Positions 8,636 to 17,629 of a stretch of 64,000 nucleotides of DNA are shown here, one piece after another. Each line of letters opens with the position of its first letter. Positions within the stretch are counted from its first letter, which is position 1. The DNA is from Arthrobacter sp. TPD3018. GTDB taxonomy: Bacteria > Pseudomonadota > Alphaproteobacteria > Sphingomonadales > Sphingomonadaceae. The position numbers and the translations under genes were made by a program. The stretch covers positions 310,001 through 374,000 of the forward strand of contig QDFQ01000001.1 of the NCBI GenBank assembly GCA_003075315.1. The letters run 5' to 3'. The notes beneath the pieces are model-generated. The model made no database searches. It was not told the origin of the DNA and saw nothing but the letters and a program-made list of their open reading frames with translations.

Positions 8636-9712
8636 GTGACCGACGTGACCGATATCCCCGACGCTCCTCTGCCCGACCGGCTTGCCCGTGCGATCACGCT
8701 GGCGGGGCCGATGCCGGTGTCGCAGTTCATGGCCGCCGCCAATGCGCATTATTATGCGACGCACGAGGCGATCGGCGCAGGCGGCGATTTCGTGACCGCG
8801 CCGGAGATCAGCCAGATGTTCGGCGAGCTGATCGGCCTGTGGTGCGCCGATCTGTGGGACCGCGCCGGGAGGCCCGAGGCGGCATGGGTCGAGCTGGGGC
8901 CGGGCCGGGGCACGCTCGCCGCCGATGCGCGGCGCGCGATGGCCAAGGCGGGGTTCGCGCCGCCCGTGCATTTCGTCGAGACCAGTCCGCGACTGCGTGA
9001 GCTGCAGGCCGCCGCGGTGCCGGATGCGACCTTCCATGATTCGGTCGACAGCCTGCCGACGACCCAAGCGCTGATCGTCGTCGCCAACGAATTCTTCGAT
9101 GCGCTGCCGATCCGCCAGCTGATCCGCCGCGGCGCCAGGGAGCAGGGCGGCGGCTGGCACGAGCGGCTGGTCGCCTGCCAGGACACGTTGTTCCTCCCCA
9201 TCGCGGGCAAGCCCGTGCCGCCGGAGGTGCTGCCCGAACCGTTGCGCGACGCGCCCGCCGGATCGGTGCTGGAAATTTCCCCCGCCAGCGTCACGGTGAT
9301 GACCGCGCTTGCCGGTCGTATCGTCGCACAGGGTGGCGCGATGCTGGCGATCGATTACGGGTATGAAGGCCCGGCGCTCGGCGACACGTTGCAGGCGGTG
9401 CGCGGCCATGGCTTCGCCAATCCGTTCGACACGCCGGGCACCGTCGATCTCAGCGCGCATGTCGACTTTACCACGCTCGCCGCCGCGGCGCAGGGAGCGG
9501 GCGCAGTCGCCTGGGGGCCGATCACGCAGCGCGACCTGCTGGGTGGGCTGGGCATCGACACGCGCGCCACGGCGCTCGCCCGCGCAACCCCGGACAAATC
9601 GGAGGCGATCCTGGCCGATCGGGCGCGGCTGATGAGCGATATGGGGACGCTGTTCCGGGCGCTGGCGGTGACGCGCGCGGACTGGCCCGTTCCGGCGGCG
9701 TTCGGCGCATGA
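8636..9712 (+). CDS. Class I SAM-dependent methyltransferase, MidA/NDUFAF7 family
   Basis: 358 residues from GTG 8636 (VTDVTDIPDAPLPDRLARAI). The start is uncertain: GTG 8645 and TTG 8585 are in frame and none has a good ribosome site. The SAM-binding glycine loop is VELGPGRGTLAADARRA; upstream is the family-typical GGDFVTAPEISQMFGELIGL and downstream VANEFFDALPIRQL. Mitochondrial NDUFAF7 methylates an arginine of complex I; a role in respiratory complex I assembly is inferred by homology. Its stop overlaps the acetyltransferase start by 4 nt (ATGA). Confidence 0.88.
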   Translation: MTDVTDIPDAPLPDRLARAITLAGPMPVSQFMAAANAHYYATHEAIGAGGDFVTAPEISQMFGELIGLWCADLWDRAGRPEAAWVELGPGRGTLAADARRAMAKAGFAPPVHFVETSPRLRELQAAAVPDATFHDSVDSLPTTQALIVVANEFFDALPIRQLIRRGAREQGGGWHERLVACQDTLFLPIAGKPVPPEVLPEPLRDAPAGSVLEISPASVTVMTALAGRIVAQGGAMLAIDYGYEGPALGDTLQAVRGHGFANPFDTPGTVDLSAHVDFTTLAAAAQGAGAVAWGPITQRDLLGGLGIDTRATALARATPDKSEAILADRARLMSDMGTLFRALAVTRADWPVPAAFGA

Positions 9713-10218
9713 CCGCTACGCTGCGTGCGCCCACGGTGGCTGATGCCGAGGCGATCGCCGCGCTGTTCGCCCAATGCTTCACCGCGACCTTCGGTCACCT
9801 CTACGATCCCGCGGACCTGGCGGCCTTCCTCGACGGCATGACGATCGCGGCGTGGCGGCGCGAGCTGGCCGATCCCGCCTTCGCCTTCCTGCTCGCTGAA
9901 CAGGAGGGCCGCGCGGTCGGCTTTGCGAAGCTGGGGCCGCACGGGTTGCCCGTGACGCCGACCGGCCCGATGATCGAGCTGCGCCAGCTCTACCTCACCG
10001 CCGACCAGCAGGGCAGCGGCCTTGCCGCGCGGATGATGGACTGGGTGATCGCCACCGCGCGCGATCGTGGCGCGCGGGAGCTGTTCCTGTCGGTGTACGT
10101 CGACAACCATCGCGCCCGCCGCTTCTACGAACGCTATGGCTTCGAAGCGGTCGGCCGCTACACCTTCATGGTCGGCAATCACGCCGACGAGGATCATCTG
10201 ATGCGGCTGGACCTGTGA
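9709..10218 (+). CDS. GNAT family N-acetyltransferase
   Basis: 169 residues. Acetyl-CoA-dependent transferase fold: beta-strand 4 ends at IELRQLYLTADQQGSGLAAR, which carries the Q-x-x-G-x-G/A pyrophosphate loop, and SVYVDNHRARRFYERYGFE is the usual C-terminal helix-strand. The substrate (small amine or protein N-terminus) cannot be deduced. It is translationally coupled on both sides (ATGA overlap with the MidA-family gene, GTGA overlap with pgeF), so the three are probably one operon. Confidence 0.88.
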   Translation: MTATLRAPTVADAEAIAALFAQCFTATFGHLYDPADLAAFLDGMTIAAWRRELADPAFAFLLAEQEGRAVGFAKLGPHGLPVTPTGPMIELRQLYLTADQQGSGLAARMMDWVIATARDRGARELFLSVYVDNHRARRFYERYGFEAVGRYTFMVGNHADEDHLMRLDL

Positions 10219-10982
10219 GCGACGTAGAGGTCATCCGCGCGCGCGGGCTGGGCGATGTGCCGCACGGTTTTCTCGGACGGCGCGGCGGCGTGTCGCAGGG
10301 GCTGGTGGCCGGGCTGAACGTCGGGTTGGGGTCGCAGGACGATCCGGCCGCGATTGCGGAAAATCGGCGGCGGGCGGCGGCGGCGGTGCTGCCCGGTGCG
10401 CCGCTCGCATCGCTGTATCAGGTCCATTCGGCGGATGTGGTGCGCGTCAACGCCGCCTATCCCGATGCCGAGCGCCCGCAGGCCGACGCCCTCGTCACCG
10501 AACGGCCGGGATTGCTGCTCGGCATCCTGACCGCGGATTGCGCGCCGGTGCTGTTCGCGGACGCGCATGCGGGCGTGATCGGCGCGGCGCATGCCGGGTG
10601 GAAGGGGGCGCTGGCCGGCGTCACCGATGCAACGATCGGCGCGATGGAGAAGATCGGGGCACGGCGCGATCGGATCGCCGCCGCGATCGGCCCGTGCATC
10701 GCGCGCGCATCCTACGAGGTGGACGAGGGGTTCCTCGGGCGTTTCACCGCGGTCGATCCGGAGAATGAGCGGTTCTTCGCGAGCGGTCGGGACGGGCGTT
10801 ACCAGTTCGACCTCGAGGCTTATGTGACGCACCGGCTTGCCGCGGCTGGCCTTGCCCGGATCGAGGCGCTGGGGCTGGATACCTATGCGCAATCCGACCG
10901 CTTCTACAGCTACCGCCGGGCGACGCATAAGCGCGAGGCGGATTATGGGCGGCAGATCAGTGTGATCGGGTTGCCGGCGTAA
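10215..10982 (+). CDS. pgeF: Peptidoglycan editing factor / multicopper polyphenol-oxidase-fold protein (YfiH/PgeF)
   Basis: 255 residues from GTG 10215, overlapping the previous stop by 4 nt. DUF152/laccase-domain family: the zinc-binding His in YQVHSADVV, Cys in LTADCAPVLFAD and His in GAAHAGWKGALAG are all present, as is GPCIARASYEVD. In E. coli the homologue prevents incorporation of wrong amino acids into peptidoglycan, and other members act as purine nucleoside phosphorylases; which role applies here is open. Last gene of the run, followed by a palindromic element. Confidence 0.9.
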   Translation: MSDVEVIRARGLGDVPHGFLGRRGGVSQGLVAGLNVGLGSQDDPAAIAENRRRAAAAVLPGAPLASLYQVHSADVVRVNAAYPDAERPQADALVTERPGLLLGILTADCAPVLFADAHAGVIGAAHAGWKGALAGVTDATIGAMEKIGARRDRIAAAIGPCIARASYEVDEGFLGRFTAVDPENERFFASGRDGRYQFDLEAYVTHRLAAAGLARIEALGLDTYAQSDRFYSYRRATHKREADYGRQISVIGLPA

Positions 10983-10991
10983 TCTTTGCTA

Positions 10992-11093
10992 GTCATTCCG
11001 GCGAACGCCGGAATCCATGGACGCGAGCGGCACGCGGCTCCTGTCCCACCGGCGGCATCGTCTCCATGGATCCCGGCGTGCGCCGGGATGACG
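10992..11093. repeat. Dispersed palindromic element (GTCATTCCGGCG type)
   Basis: Left arm GTCATTCCGGCGAACGCCGG then ATCCATGGA; right arm starts CCATGGATCCCGGCG and ends CGCCGGGATGACG. This copy most closely matches the one inside ribD. It lies between pgeF and the PLP enzyme gene. Confidence 0.85.
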
Positions 11094-11173
11094 AATGCGG
11101 GCGATAGGCTCTTCGGCATACTAGTATCCAACGTTACCAGTCGGCGCTATGCTCTTCGGCAAAGGAGAGTATC

Positions 11174-12487
11174 ATGCCCGATGAAGCACAGATCACCGGC
11201 GTCGGGGGCAATCTGCCCGCGGACACGCCGCAGACGATCGGCGACCGCAAGCTGAAGCCGTCGACGATGATGATGGGCCACGGCTTCGACCCGGCCTTGT
11301 CCGAAGGCGCGCTGAAGCCGCCGATCTTCCTGACCTCGACCTTCGTCTTCCCCAATGCTGCGGCAGGCAAGCGCCATTTCGAGGGCGTGACCGGCAAGCG
11401 GCCCGGCGGCGCCGACGGCCTCGTCTATTCGCGCTTCAACGGGCCGAACCAGGAAATCCTCGAGGATCGCCTCGCGATCTGGGACGAGGCGGAGGACGCG
11501 CTCGCTTTCTCCAGCGGCATGTCGGCGATCGCCACGCTGTTCCTCGCGATGACCAAGCCCGGCGACACGATCGTCCATTCGGGCCCGCTCTATGCGGCGA
11601 CCGAGACGCTGATCGGCCGCATCCTCGGCAAGTTCGGGGTGAAGTGGCTCGACTTCCCGGCCGGCGCGACGCGCGAGGAGATCGACGCGGTGCTGACCGA
11701 AGCCGCGACCGGCAACGTTGCGCTGATCTATCTCGAAAGCCCGGCGAACCCGACCAACGCGCTCGTCGATATCGAGGCGGTGGCAGCGAGCCGCGATGCG
11801 ATCTTCGCGGACGCCGCGGAAAAACCGCCGATCGCGATCGACAACACCTTCCTGGGGCCACTGTGGCAGCAGCCACTGCGCCATGGTGCGGATATCGTCG
11901 TCTATTCGCTGACCAAATATGCCGGCGGCCATAGCGATCTGGTCGCGGGTGGCGTGCTGGGGTCGAAGGCCCACATCAATACGATCCGATCGATGCGCAA
12001 CACGATCGGCACGATCTGCGATCCCAACACCGCGTGGATGCTGCTGCGGTCGCTGGAAACGCTGGAACTGCGCATGAGCCGCGCGGGTGAAAATGCCGCC
12101 AAGGTCTGTGCCTATCTGCGCACGCATCCGAAGGTGGAGCGCGTCGGTTATCTCGGCTTCTTCGGCGACGAGCCGGGGCAGGAGCGGCAGGCGGACATCT
12201 ATCGCCGCCATTGTTCGGGTGCCGGCTCCACCTTCTCGCTGATCCTGAAGGGCGGCGAGGCGGAGGCGTTCCGCTTCCTCGACGCGCTGCGCATCGCCAA
12301 GCTGGCCGTGTCGCTGGGCGGCACCGAGACGCTGGCGAGCCACCCCGCCGCGATGACGCACCTGTCGGTGCCGCAGGAACGCAAGGACGCGCTGGGGATC
12401 ACCGACAGCCTGGTGCGTATCTCGATCGGCGTCGAGGATGCCGACGATCTGATCGCCGACTTCGCGCAGGCGTTGGACGCGATCTAA
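11174..12487 (+). CDS. Cys/Met metabolism PLP-dependent enzyme (cystathionine gamma-synthase family)
   Basis: 437 residues; GGAGAG (11165-11170) sits ahead of ATG 11174. Trans-sulfuration fold: AFSSGMSAIATLFLAM and the substrate-side YSRFNGPNQEILE are present, and the PLP Schiff-base lysine is in VVYSLTKYAGGHSDLVAGG. The C-terminus has the family SLGGTETLASHPAAMTHLSV. Members include cystathionine gamma-synthase, O-acetyl/O-succinylhomoserine sulfhydrylase and methionine gamma-lyase; sequence alone does not separate these. A direct repeat GCTCTTCGGCA occurs twice upstream (11108 and 11151). Confidence 0.88.
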   Translation: MPDEAQITGVGGNLPADTPQTIGDRKLKPSTMMMGHGFDPALSEGALKPPIFLTSTFVFPNAAAGKRHFEGVTGKRPGGADGLVYSRFNGPNQEILEDRLAIWDEAEDALAFSSGMSAIATLFLAMTKPGDTIVHSGPLYAATETLIGRILGKFGVKWLDFPAGATREEIDAVLTEAATGNVALIYLESPANPTNALVDIEAVAASRDAIFADAAEKPPIAIDNTFLGPLWQQPLRHGADIVVYSLTKYAGGHSDLVAGGVLGSKAHINTIRSMRNTIGTICDPNTAWMLLRSLETLELRMSRAGENAAKVCAYLRTHPKVERVGYLGFFGDEPGQERQADIYRRHCSGAGSTFSLILKGGEAEAFRFLDALRIAKLAVSLGGTETLASHPAAMTHLSVPQERKDALGITDSLVRISIGVEDADDLIADFAQALDAI

Positions 12488-12492
12488 ACGAC

Positions 12493-12525
12493 GGGCGCCC
12501 TTCCTGATTTCGGGGAGGGGCGCCC
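12493..12525 (+). terminator. Hairpin after the PLP-enzyme gene
   Basis: GGGCGCCC (12493-12500) and GGGCGCCC (12518-12525) are self-complementary arms around a 17-nt loop, starting 6 nt after the stop. There is no T run, so termination is likely but not certain. Confidence 0.5.
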
Positions 12526-12574
12526 GCCATCAACCGGCTTCCGCCCGTCGCCTGCCCCCGGTAGAGCCGGTGCC

Positions 12575-14776
12575 ATGGCAGGGATCAGCAGGCGCAAGGT
12601 GATCGTCGCGGGGGGCGCGGGCGTCGGGCTGGTCGTCGCCTGGGGGTTGTGGCCGCGCGCCTATGCCCCGAACCTGCCGACCGCGCCCGGCGAGACCGCC
12701 TTCGGCGCATGGCTGAAGATCGGCGACGACGGCCATGTCACCATCGCGGTGCCGCAGCTGGAGCACGGGCAGGGCATCTATACAGCGCTGGCGCAGGTGG
12801 TGGCCGACGAACTGGGCGCCGACTGGCGCACGGTCGGCGTCGAGGCGGCGCCGGTCAATGCGCTCTATGCGAATCCGCTGGCGCTCGAATCGCTGTTCGA
12901 AGGCACGCTCGCGCGGCTGCCGCAGCACCTCTACGACAGCTATGCACAACGCAGCGATGTGATGCTGACCGGCGGATCGACCAGTCTTCGCATGTTCGAG
13001 GACGATGCGCGCACCGCGGGCGCGACCGCGCGGGCGCTGCTGTGCAAGGCGGCGGCGCGACGCTGGGGCGTCAATTGGACCGCGTGCAGCGCGGAGGCGG
13101 GCTTCATCGTCCACGGCCGCGACCGGCTGCGCTTTGCGGCACTGGCGGCGGAGGCGGCGCGCGAAAGCGTGCCCAGCCCGTTGCCGATCGGCGTCGCAGG
13201 CGCGGGCAAGCTGGCGGGTCAGGCGGTGCCGCGCATCGACGTGCCCGCGAAAGTCGATGGCTCGGCGGGCTTTGCGGGCGATATCCGCCTGCCGGACATG
13301 GTACATGCCGCCATCCGGCAGGGCCCGATCGGCGATGCGCGGTTGGTTGCGGCGGATCGCGCCGCGGCGGATCGCATCCGTGGCGTGCTGGCGGTCGTCG
13401 AGAACCCCAAATGGGTGGCGGCGGTCGCAACGACCTGGTGGGCCGCGAATCGCGCGCTGGAGGCGCTCGCGCCGCGGTTCGCCAGCGACACGCCGCTCGC
13501 CGACGATGCGGGGATCGACCGCGCGCTGACCGAGGCGCTGGCTGCGCCGGGGCAGGCCATGGCCACGACAGGCGATCCGGCGCGATTGCTGGACGGTGGT
13601 GGCGTCGTGTCGGCGGACTACCGCGTCGGGCTGGGCGTGCATGCCGCGTTGGAAACGGCGAGCGCGGCGGCGGCGTATCGCGACGGGCGACTGGAGCTGT
13701 GGCTGCCGACCGCGGCCCCCGCGGCGGCGCGGGCGGCGGCGGCGCGTGTTGCGGGTCTGTCGCCGGGGGCGGTGGTGATCCATCGGACGCTGGCGGGCGG
13801 CGACTTCGGTGCGCGGCTGGACACGGTAATTGCCGAACAGGCGGCGTTGCTGACGATGCAGCTGAAGCGTCCGGTCAATCTCGTCTGGTCGCGAGGTGAG
13901 GAAACGCTGCACGATCGCTTCCGCCCACCCGCCCGCGCGACGTTGCGGGCGCGCTTGTCGAGCAACGGGGCCATCGCCGCCTGGGACGCAGCGATCGCGG
14001 CGCCGGCGACGGGCCATGCGCTCGCCCGGCGGCTGCTGCCCGGGGCGGGCGCGCTGCTGGGGCGCGGCGATCCCTATGCGGTGGCGGGCGCGACACCGGT
14101 CTATCGCATCCCGGCCTATGCCATCGCGCATCATCCCGCCGACATCGGCATCGAGACCGGACATCTGCGCGGCGGCGCGCACGGCTACACCGCCTTCTTC
14201 ACCGAATGTTTCATCGATGAACTGGCCCACGTCGCGGGCACCGAACCCCTATCCTACCGGATCGGCATGCTGGGCGGCGAGCCGCGGCTGGCGCGCTGCC
14301 TGACGACGGTTGCGGCGCTGGGCGGCTGGGACGGCGGCGCGGACGGATCGGGGCAGGGCATCGCCGCACATGCCTTTCGCGGCAGTCGCATCGCAGTGCT
14401 GGCAGAGGTGTCGGCGGAGGACGGCGGCCGTATCCGCGTCGACCGCCTCGTCGCGGCGGTGGATTGCGGGCGGATCGTCAACCCCGACCTGGTCCGCCAG
14501 CAGATCGAGGGCGGGCTGATCTTCGGCATGGCGCAGGCGCTCGGTGCCTCGACCGGCATGGCGGGCGGGCGGACGAAGGCGCACGGCTTTGCGGGGCTGA
14601 ACCTGCCGCGGCTCGCGGATAGTCCGGACATCGTCGTGGAGCTGATCGCGTCGGGCGAGGCGCCGGGCGGGGTGGGCGAGCTGGGCGTGCCCGCCGTCGC
14701 GCCCGCGATCGCCAACGCCGTCTTCTCCGCGACCGGTAGGCGGCTGCGCACACTGCCGCTACAGCCGAAGCCATGA
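12575..14776 (+). CDS. Molybdopterin-binding subunit, xanthine dehydrogenase/IorB family, Tat-exported
   Basis: 733 residues, the length of isoquinoline 1-oxidoreductase beta (IorB)-type subunits. The N-terminus is a twin-arginine signal (SRRKVIVAGGAGVGLVVAWG), so it is probably exported folded. Mo-cofactor segments include LEHGQGIYTALAQVVADELG, GGSTSLRMFEDD, GGDFGARLD and RGGAHGYTAFFTECFIDEL; the C-terminal GVGELGVPAVAPAIANA holds the expected catalytic-loop glutamate. These enzymes normally pair with a small 2Fe-2S subunit, but none is encoded nearby. Coupled to hemH by an ATGA overlap. Substrate unknown; an aldehyde or N-heterocycle is typical for the family. Confidence 0.87.
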   Translation: MAGISRRKVIVAGGAGVGLVVAWGLWPRAYAPNLPTAPGETAFGAWLKIGDDGHVTIAVPQLEHGQGIYTALAQVVADELGADWRTVGVEAAPVNALYANPLALESLFEGTLARLPQHLYDSYAQRSDVMLTGGSTSLRMFEDDARTAGATARALLCKAAARRWGVNWTACSAEAGFIVHGRDRLRFAALAAEAARESVPSPLPIGVAGAGKLAGQAVPRIDVPAKVDGSAGFAGDIRLPDMVHAAIRQGPIGDARLVAADRAAADRIRGVLAVVENPKWVAAVATTWWAANRALEALAPRFASDTPLADDAGIDRALTEALAAPGQAMATTGDPARLLDGGGVVSADYRVGLGVHAALETASAAAAYRDGRLELWLPTAAPAAARAAAARVAGLSPGAVVIHRTLAGGDFGARLDTVIAEQAALLTMQLKRPVNLVWSRGEETLHDRFRPPARATLRARLSSNGAIAAWDAAIAAPATGHALARRLLPGAGALLGRGDPYAVAGATPVYRIPAYAIAHHPADIGIETGHLRGGAHGYTAFFTECFIDELAHVAGTEPLSYRIGMLGGEPRLARCLTTVAALGGWDGGADGSGQGIAAHAFRGSRIAVLAEVSAEDGGRIRVDRLVAAVDCGRIVNPDLVRQQIEGGLIFGMAQALGASTGMAGGRTKAHGFAGLNLPRLADSPDIVVELIASGEAPGGVGELGVPAVAPAIANAVFSATGRRLRTLPLQPKP

Positions 14777-15774
14777 CGATTCCCGCCGGCCACCCCGCGA
14801 TTCCGCCCCGCAAGATCGGGGTATTGCTCACCAATCTCGGCACGCCCGATGCGCCCGATGCGAAATCGGTGAAACGCTATCTGGGGGAATTCCTGTCCGA
14901 CCGGCGCGTCGTGGAGATCCCGCCGATCGCGTGGCAGCCGATCCTGCGCGGCATCATCCTCAACACCCGGCCGAAGAAATCCGCGCACGCCTACGGGCTG
15001 GTGTGGAGCGACGAGGGCTCGCCGCTCGCCGCAATCACGCGGCGGCAGACGCAGGCGCTGCAGGGAGCGTTCGGCGAGGGCGTGATCGTCGATTATGCGA
15101 TGCGCTACGGCAATCCGGCGATCGCCGACCGGCTGGCGGCGCTGAAGGATGCCGGGTGCGAGCGTATCCTGATCGCGCCGCTGTATCCGCAATATTGCGC
15201 GGCGACGACCGCGACCGCCAACGACAAGGCCTTCGCCGCGCTGGCCGGCATGCGCTGGCAGCCCGCGATTCGCACGCTGCCGCCCTATCATGACGACCCC
15301 GCCTATATCGCCGCACTGAAGGAGAGCATCGAATCGCAGCTTGCGGGCCTCGATTTCGTGCCCGAGCGGATCGTCGCCAGCTTCCACGGCATGCCCAAGC
15401 GGACGCTGGAGCTGGGCGATCCGTATCATTGTCATTGCCAGAAGACCGCGCGGTTGCTGTCCGAGGCCATGAATCGCGATCTCACCATCGCTTTCCAGTC
15501 GCGGTTCGGGCCGGCGAAATGGCTGGGGCCGGCGACCGACGAGACGCTGGAGGCCCTGCCTGCGCAAGGGGTGCGCAAGGTCGCGGTGGTGGCGCCGGGC
15601 TTTTCCGCCGATTGCCTCGAGACGCTGGAGGAACTGGCCATCCGCGGCCGCGAAAGCTTCATCGCGGCGGGCGGCACGGACTTCGCCTATCTGCCGTGCC
15701 TGAACGACGGCGCGCCGGGCATGGCGATGCTGCGGACATTGCTGCACCGCGAGCTGCAAGGCTGGATTCCGTAA
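14773..15774 (+). CDS. hemH: Ferrochelatase
   Basis: 333 residues. It inserts Fe2+ into protoporphyrin IX, the last step of protoheme synthesis. Conserved features are GVLLTNLGTPDAPDAKSVKR at the N-terminus, LIAPLYPQYCAATTAT, the catalytic histidine in SFHGMPKRTLELGDPYHCHC, FQSRFGPAKWLGP, and the metal-channel glutamate segment PGFSADCLETLEEL. The ATG overlaps the stop of the molybdopterin-subunit gene (ATGA), so translation of hemH probably depends on that message. Confidence 0.95.
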   Translation: MTIPAGHPAIPPRKIGVLLTNLGTPDAPDAKSVKRYLGEFLSDRRVVEIPPIAWQPILRGIILNTRPKKSAHAYGLVWSDEGSPLAAITRRQTQALQGAFGEGVIVDYAMRYGNPAIADRLAALKDAGCERILIAPLYPQYCAATTATANDKAFAALAGMRWQPAIRTLPPYHDDPAYIAALKESIESQLAGLDFVPERIVASFHGMPKRTLELGDPYHCHCQKTARLLSEAMNRDLTIAFQSRFGPAKWLGPATDETLEALPAQGVRKVAVVAPGFSADCLETLEELAIRGRESFIAAGGTDFAYLPCLNDGAPGMAMLRTLLHRELQGWIP

Positions 15775-15871
15775 CGAAATATGGAAATACCGGTCCGGCC
15801 CCGGTTCCGCCATTGCCACCGTCCGGGCGCCCGCCTAGCGTCCCACCGAACGTCTAACGGGAGAGGTTGGA

Positions 15872-16594
15872 ATGGCCAGAGTAGCGATCGTCACCGGTGG
15901 TACGCGTGGCATCGGCGAGGCGATCAGCCTTGCCCTGAAAGAGGCCGGCATCACCGTCGCCGCCAATTACGCCGGCAATGACGAACGGGCGCGCGAGTTC
16001 ACCGAGCGTACGGGCATCGCCGCCTACAAATGGGATGTCGCGGATCACGACGCCTGCCAGGACGGCTGCGCGAAGGTGGCCGCGGATCTGGGGCCGGTCG
16101 ACATCGTCGTCAACAATGCGGGCATCACCCGCGACGGCACGATCCTGAAGATGACCTACCAGATGTGGAAAGAGGTCATGGACACCAATCTTGGCGGGTG
16201 TTTCAACATGGCCAAGGCGACCTTCCCCGGCATGCGCGAGCGCAAATGGGGGCGGATCGTCAACATCGGTTCGATCAACGGCCAGGCGGGCCAGTACGGC
16301 CAGGTGAACTATGCCGCGGCGAAGAGCGGTATTCACGGCTTCACCAAGGCATTGGCGCAGGAAGGCGCACGGGCCGGCGTGACGGTGAATGCGATCGCAC
16401 CGGGCTATATAGACACCGACATGGTGGCGGCGGTGCCGAGTGACGTGCTGGAGAAGATCGTCGCCAAGATCCCGGTCGGCCGCCTGGGCCAGGCGAGCGA
16501 AATCGCGCGCGGCGTCGCCTTCCTGTGTTCGGAAGATGCGGGCTTCGTGACGGGATCGACGCTGAGCCTGAACGGCGGGCAACATATGTACTGA
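15872..16594 (+). CDS. phaB: Acetoacetyl-CoA reductase (NADPH)
   Basis: 240 residues; GGGAGAGG precedes ATG 15872. Short-chain dehydrogenase with the nucleotide motif VTGGTRGIGEAISLAL, NNAGITRDG, and catalytic Ser-Tyr-Lys in NIGSINGQAGQYGQVNYAAAK. The gap between Ser and Tyr and the motif KMTYQMWKEVMDTNLGGCFN match PhaB rather than FabG. It reduces acetoacetyl-CoA to (R)-3-hydroxybutyryl-CoA for PhaC. It is about 15.7 kb from phaC, and phaA (thiolase) is not in the window, so the pathway genes are scattered. No TGC-N3-GCA box is seen in its 97-nt upstream gap. Confidence 0.9.
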   Translation: MARVAIVTGGTRGIGEAISLALKEAGITVAANYAGNDERAREFTERTGIAAYKWDVADHDACQDGCAKVAADLGPVDIVVNNAGITRDGTILKMTYQMWKEVMDTNLGGCFNMAKATFPGMRERKWGRIVNIGSINGQAGQYGQVNYAAAKSGIHGFTKALAQEGARAGVTVNAIAPGYIDTDMVAAVPSDVLEKIVAKIPVGRLGQASEIARGVAFLCSEDAGFVTGSTLSLNGGQHMY

Positions 16595-16602
16595 CGATGC
16601 GA

Positions 16603-16626
16603 GGGGCGTAGCCAAGGCTACGCCCC
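16603..16626 (+). terminator. Hairpin terminator-like structure after phaB
   Basis: GGGGCGTAGCC, AA, GGCTACGCCCC: a perfect 11-bp stem with a very short loop, 9 nt after the phaB stop. No following T run. Confidence 0.6.
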
Positions 16627-17020
16627 GATGCGCGCGCTACGGGCACGCATGCATCGTCACGGCTGGCGGGTCGCCAAAGGACGAACCCGTCCGACGACGG
16701 CTTTGCCGGCGTCCTTGTGGGGATGAATTGTGCCCCCGTCGCGCTCAGTCAGCCCGGTCGCGGCGCGGGATCTACGCTAGGCGAGAGGCGGCGCGAGGCT
16801 AAGATGCCGTCTCCGCAGCGCAGCGCAAGAGCCGAGGGAGACCCCAGCCTTCGCTGGGGTGACGTTGTGCCGACGCGATCTGGCGCCCGGCGCCTTTGCC
16901 GATGGCTCGAGGCTCAGAACAAGCGCTACAGGCGCTCCCCCCTGCGGCCCGGTGGACCCCGGACCAAGTCCGGGGTGACGGTGTGAGTGGGGCGAGGTCA
17001 CGAACTTCACACGCAACACA
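16627..17020. other. Non-coding gap between phaB and the glycine-zipper gene
   Basis: About 400 nt with no convincing gene; small open frames here lack ribosome sites and overlap repeats. It holds two half palindromic elements: CCCCAGCCTTCGCTGGGG plus TGACG at 16839-16864, and GGACCCCGGACCAAGTCCGG plus GGTGACG at 16951-16980. The latter half is shared with 29744-29850 and 60651-60757. Confidence 0.6.
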
Positions 17021-17052
17021 AGGCCCGGCCTTCCCAAGGGAAGACCGGGCCT
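17021..17052 (-). terminator. Terminator hairpin downstream of the glycine-zipper gene
   Basis: AGGCCCGGCCTTCCC, AA, GGGAAGACCGGGCCT: a 15-bp stem with one mismatch, placed 33-64 nt past the stop of the minus-strand gene. It could act for either strand. Confidence 0.6.
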
Positions 17053-17084
17053 CACACCCCGTTACGCTACGCGGGGCTTAATCG

Positions 17085-17453
17085 TTACCGGCAATAGCCG
17101 GGGCGATCCGACCGCTCGACCGCGCGGCCGGCGAGGGCGCCGGCGCCGGCGCCGAGGACGGTGCCGAGCGAGCGGTCACCGCGGGTGTCGATCGTGCGGC
17201 CGAGCAGGCCACCGGCAATCGCACCGAGCACCGTACCGGTGGTGCCGTCGTTGCAGCGGCGGGCGTTGCCGCGGTCGCGGTAATAGCCACGGTCGCCGCG
17301 ATAGACGCGATCGTCACGATAGCCGCGGTCATAGGCGTAGCCGCGGTCGTAACCGCCGTAATAGCCGCGCTGCGCAGAGGCGGCGCTGACCGGCACGAGG
17401 GCCGAGGCGGTCATGGCGAGCGCGGCACCGGCGAGGCTCAGGGTCTTCAGCAT
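17085..17453 (-). CDS. Glycine-zipper 2TM domain protein, exported
   Basis: 122 residues. A cleavable signal peptide (MLKTLSLAGAALAMTASALV, Ala-rich cleavage region ending SAASA) is followed by a Tyr/Arg/Gly/Asp-rich linker (RGYYGGYDRGYAYDRGYRD) and a C-terminal glycine zipper (TVLGAIAGGLLGRTID, TVLGAGAGALAGRAVE). Such small proteins (17-kDa surface-antigen/YmgG-like) sit in or under the outer membrane; no specific function is known. There is no lipobox cysteine. Divergent from the phytase-like gene. Confidence 0.8.
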   Translation of the reverse strand: MLKTLSLAGAALAMTASALVPVSAASAQRGYYGGYDRGYAYDRGYRDDRVYRGDRGYYRDRGNARRCNDGTTGTVLGAIAGGLLGRTIDTRGDRSLGTVLGAGAGALAGRAVERSDRPGYCR

Positions 17454-17629
17454 GGGTCTTCTCCCGTCCGTAATCTGTCCGTTTCGACGGCGATGCGGGG
17501 GGCACCTGCCCGTCGTCGATGCATGTCTTTTGCCCGAGTCGCATTGACCGAACCCTGAATGCGCCCGTTATCGCCCGTTCAGGCAGAGCAGGGGTGCCGC
17601 ATGCCGCTCCGCACCCTATGAGGCGCGGC

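Noticed and set aside
11094..11173. SAM riboswitch upstream of the Cys/Met enzyme
   Set aside because: None of the SAM-II or SAM-I core motifs could be recognised; only a short direct repeat is present.
16717..16986. Small plus-strand frame in the phaB downstream gap
   Set aside because: Overlaps two palindromic repeat halves and has no ribosome site or recognisable protein.
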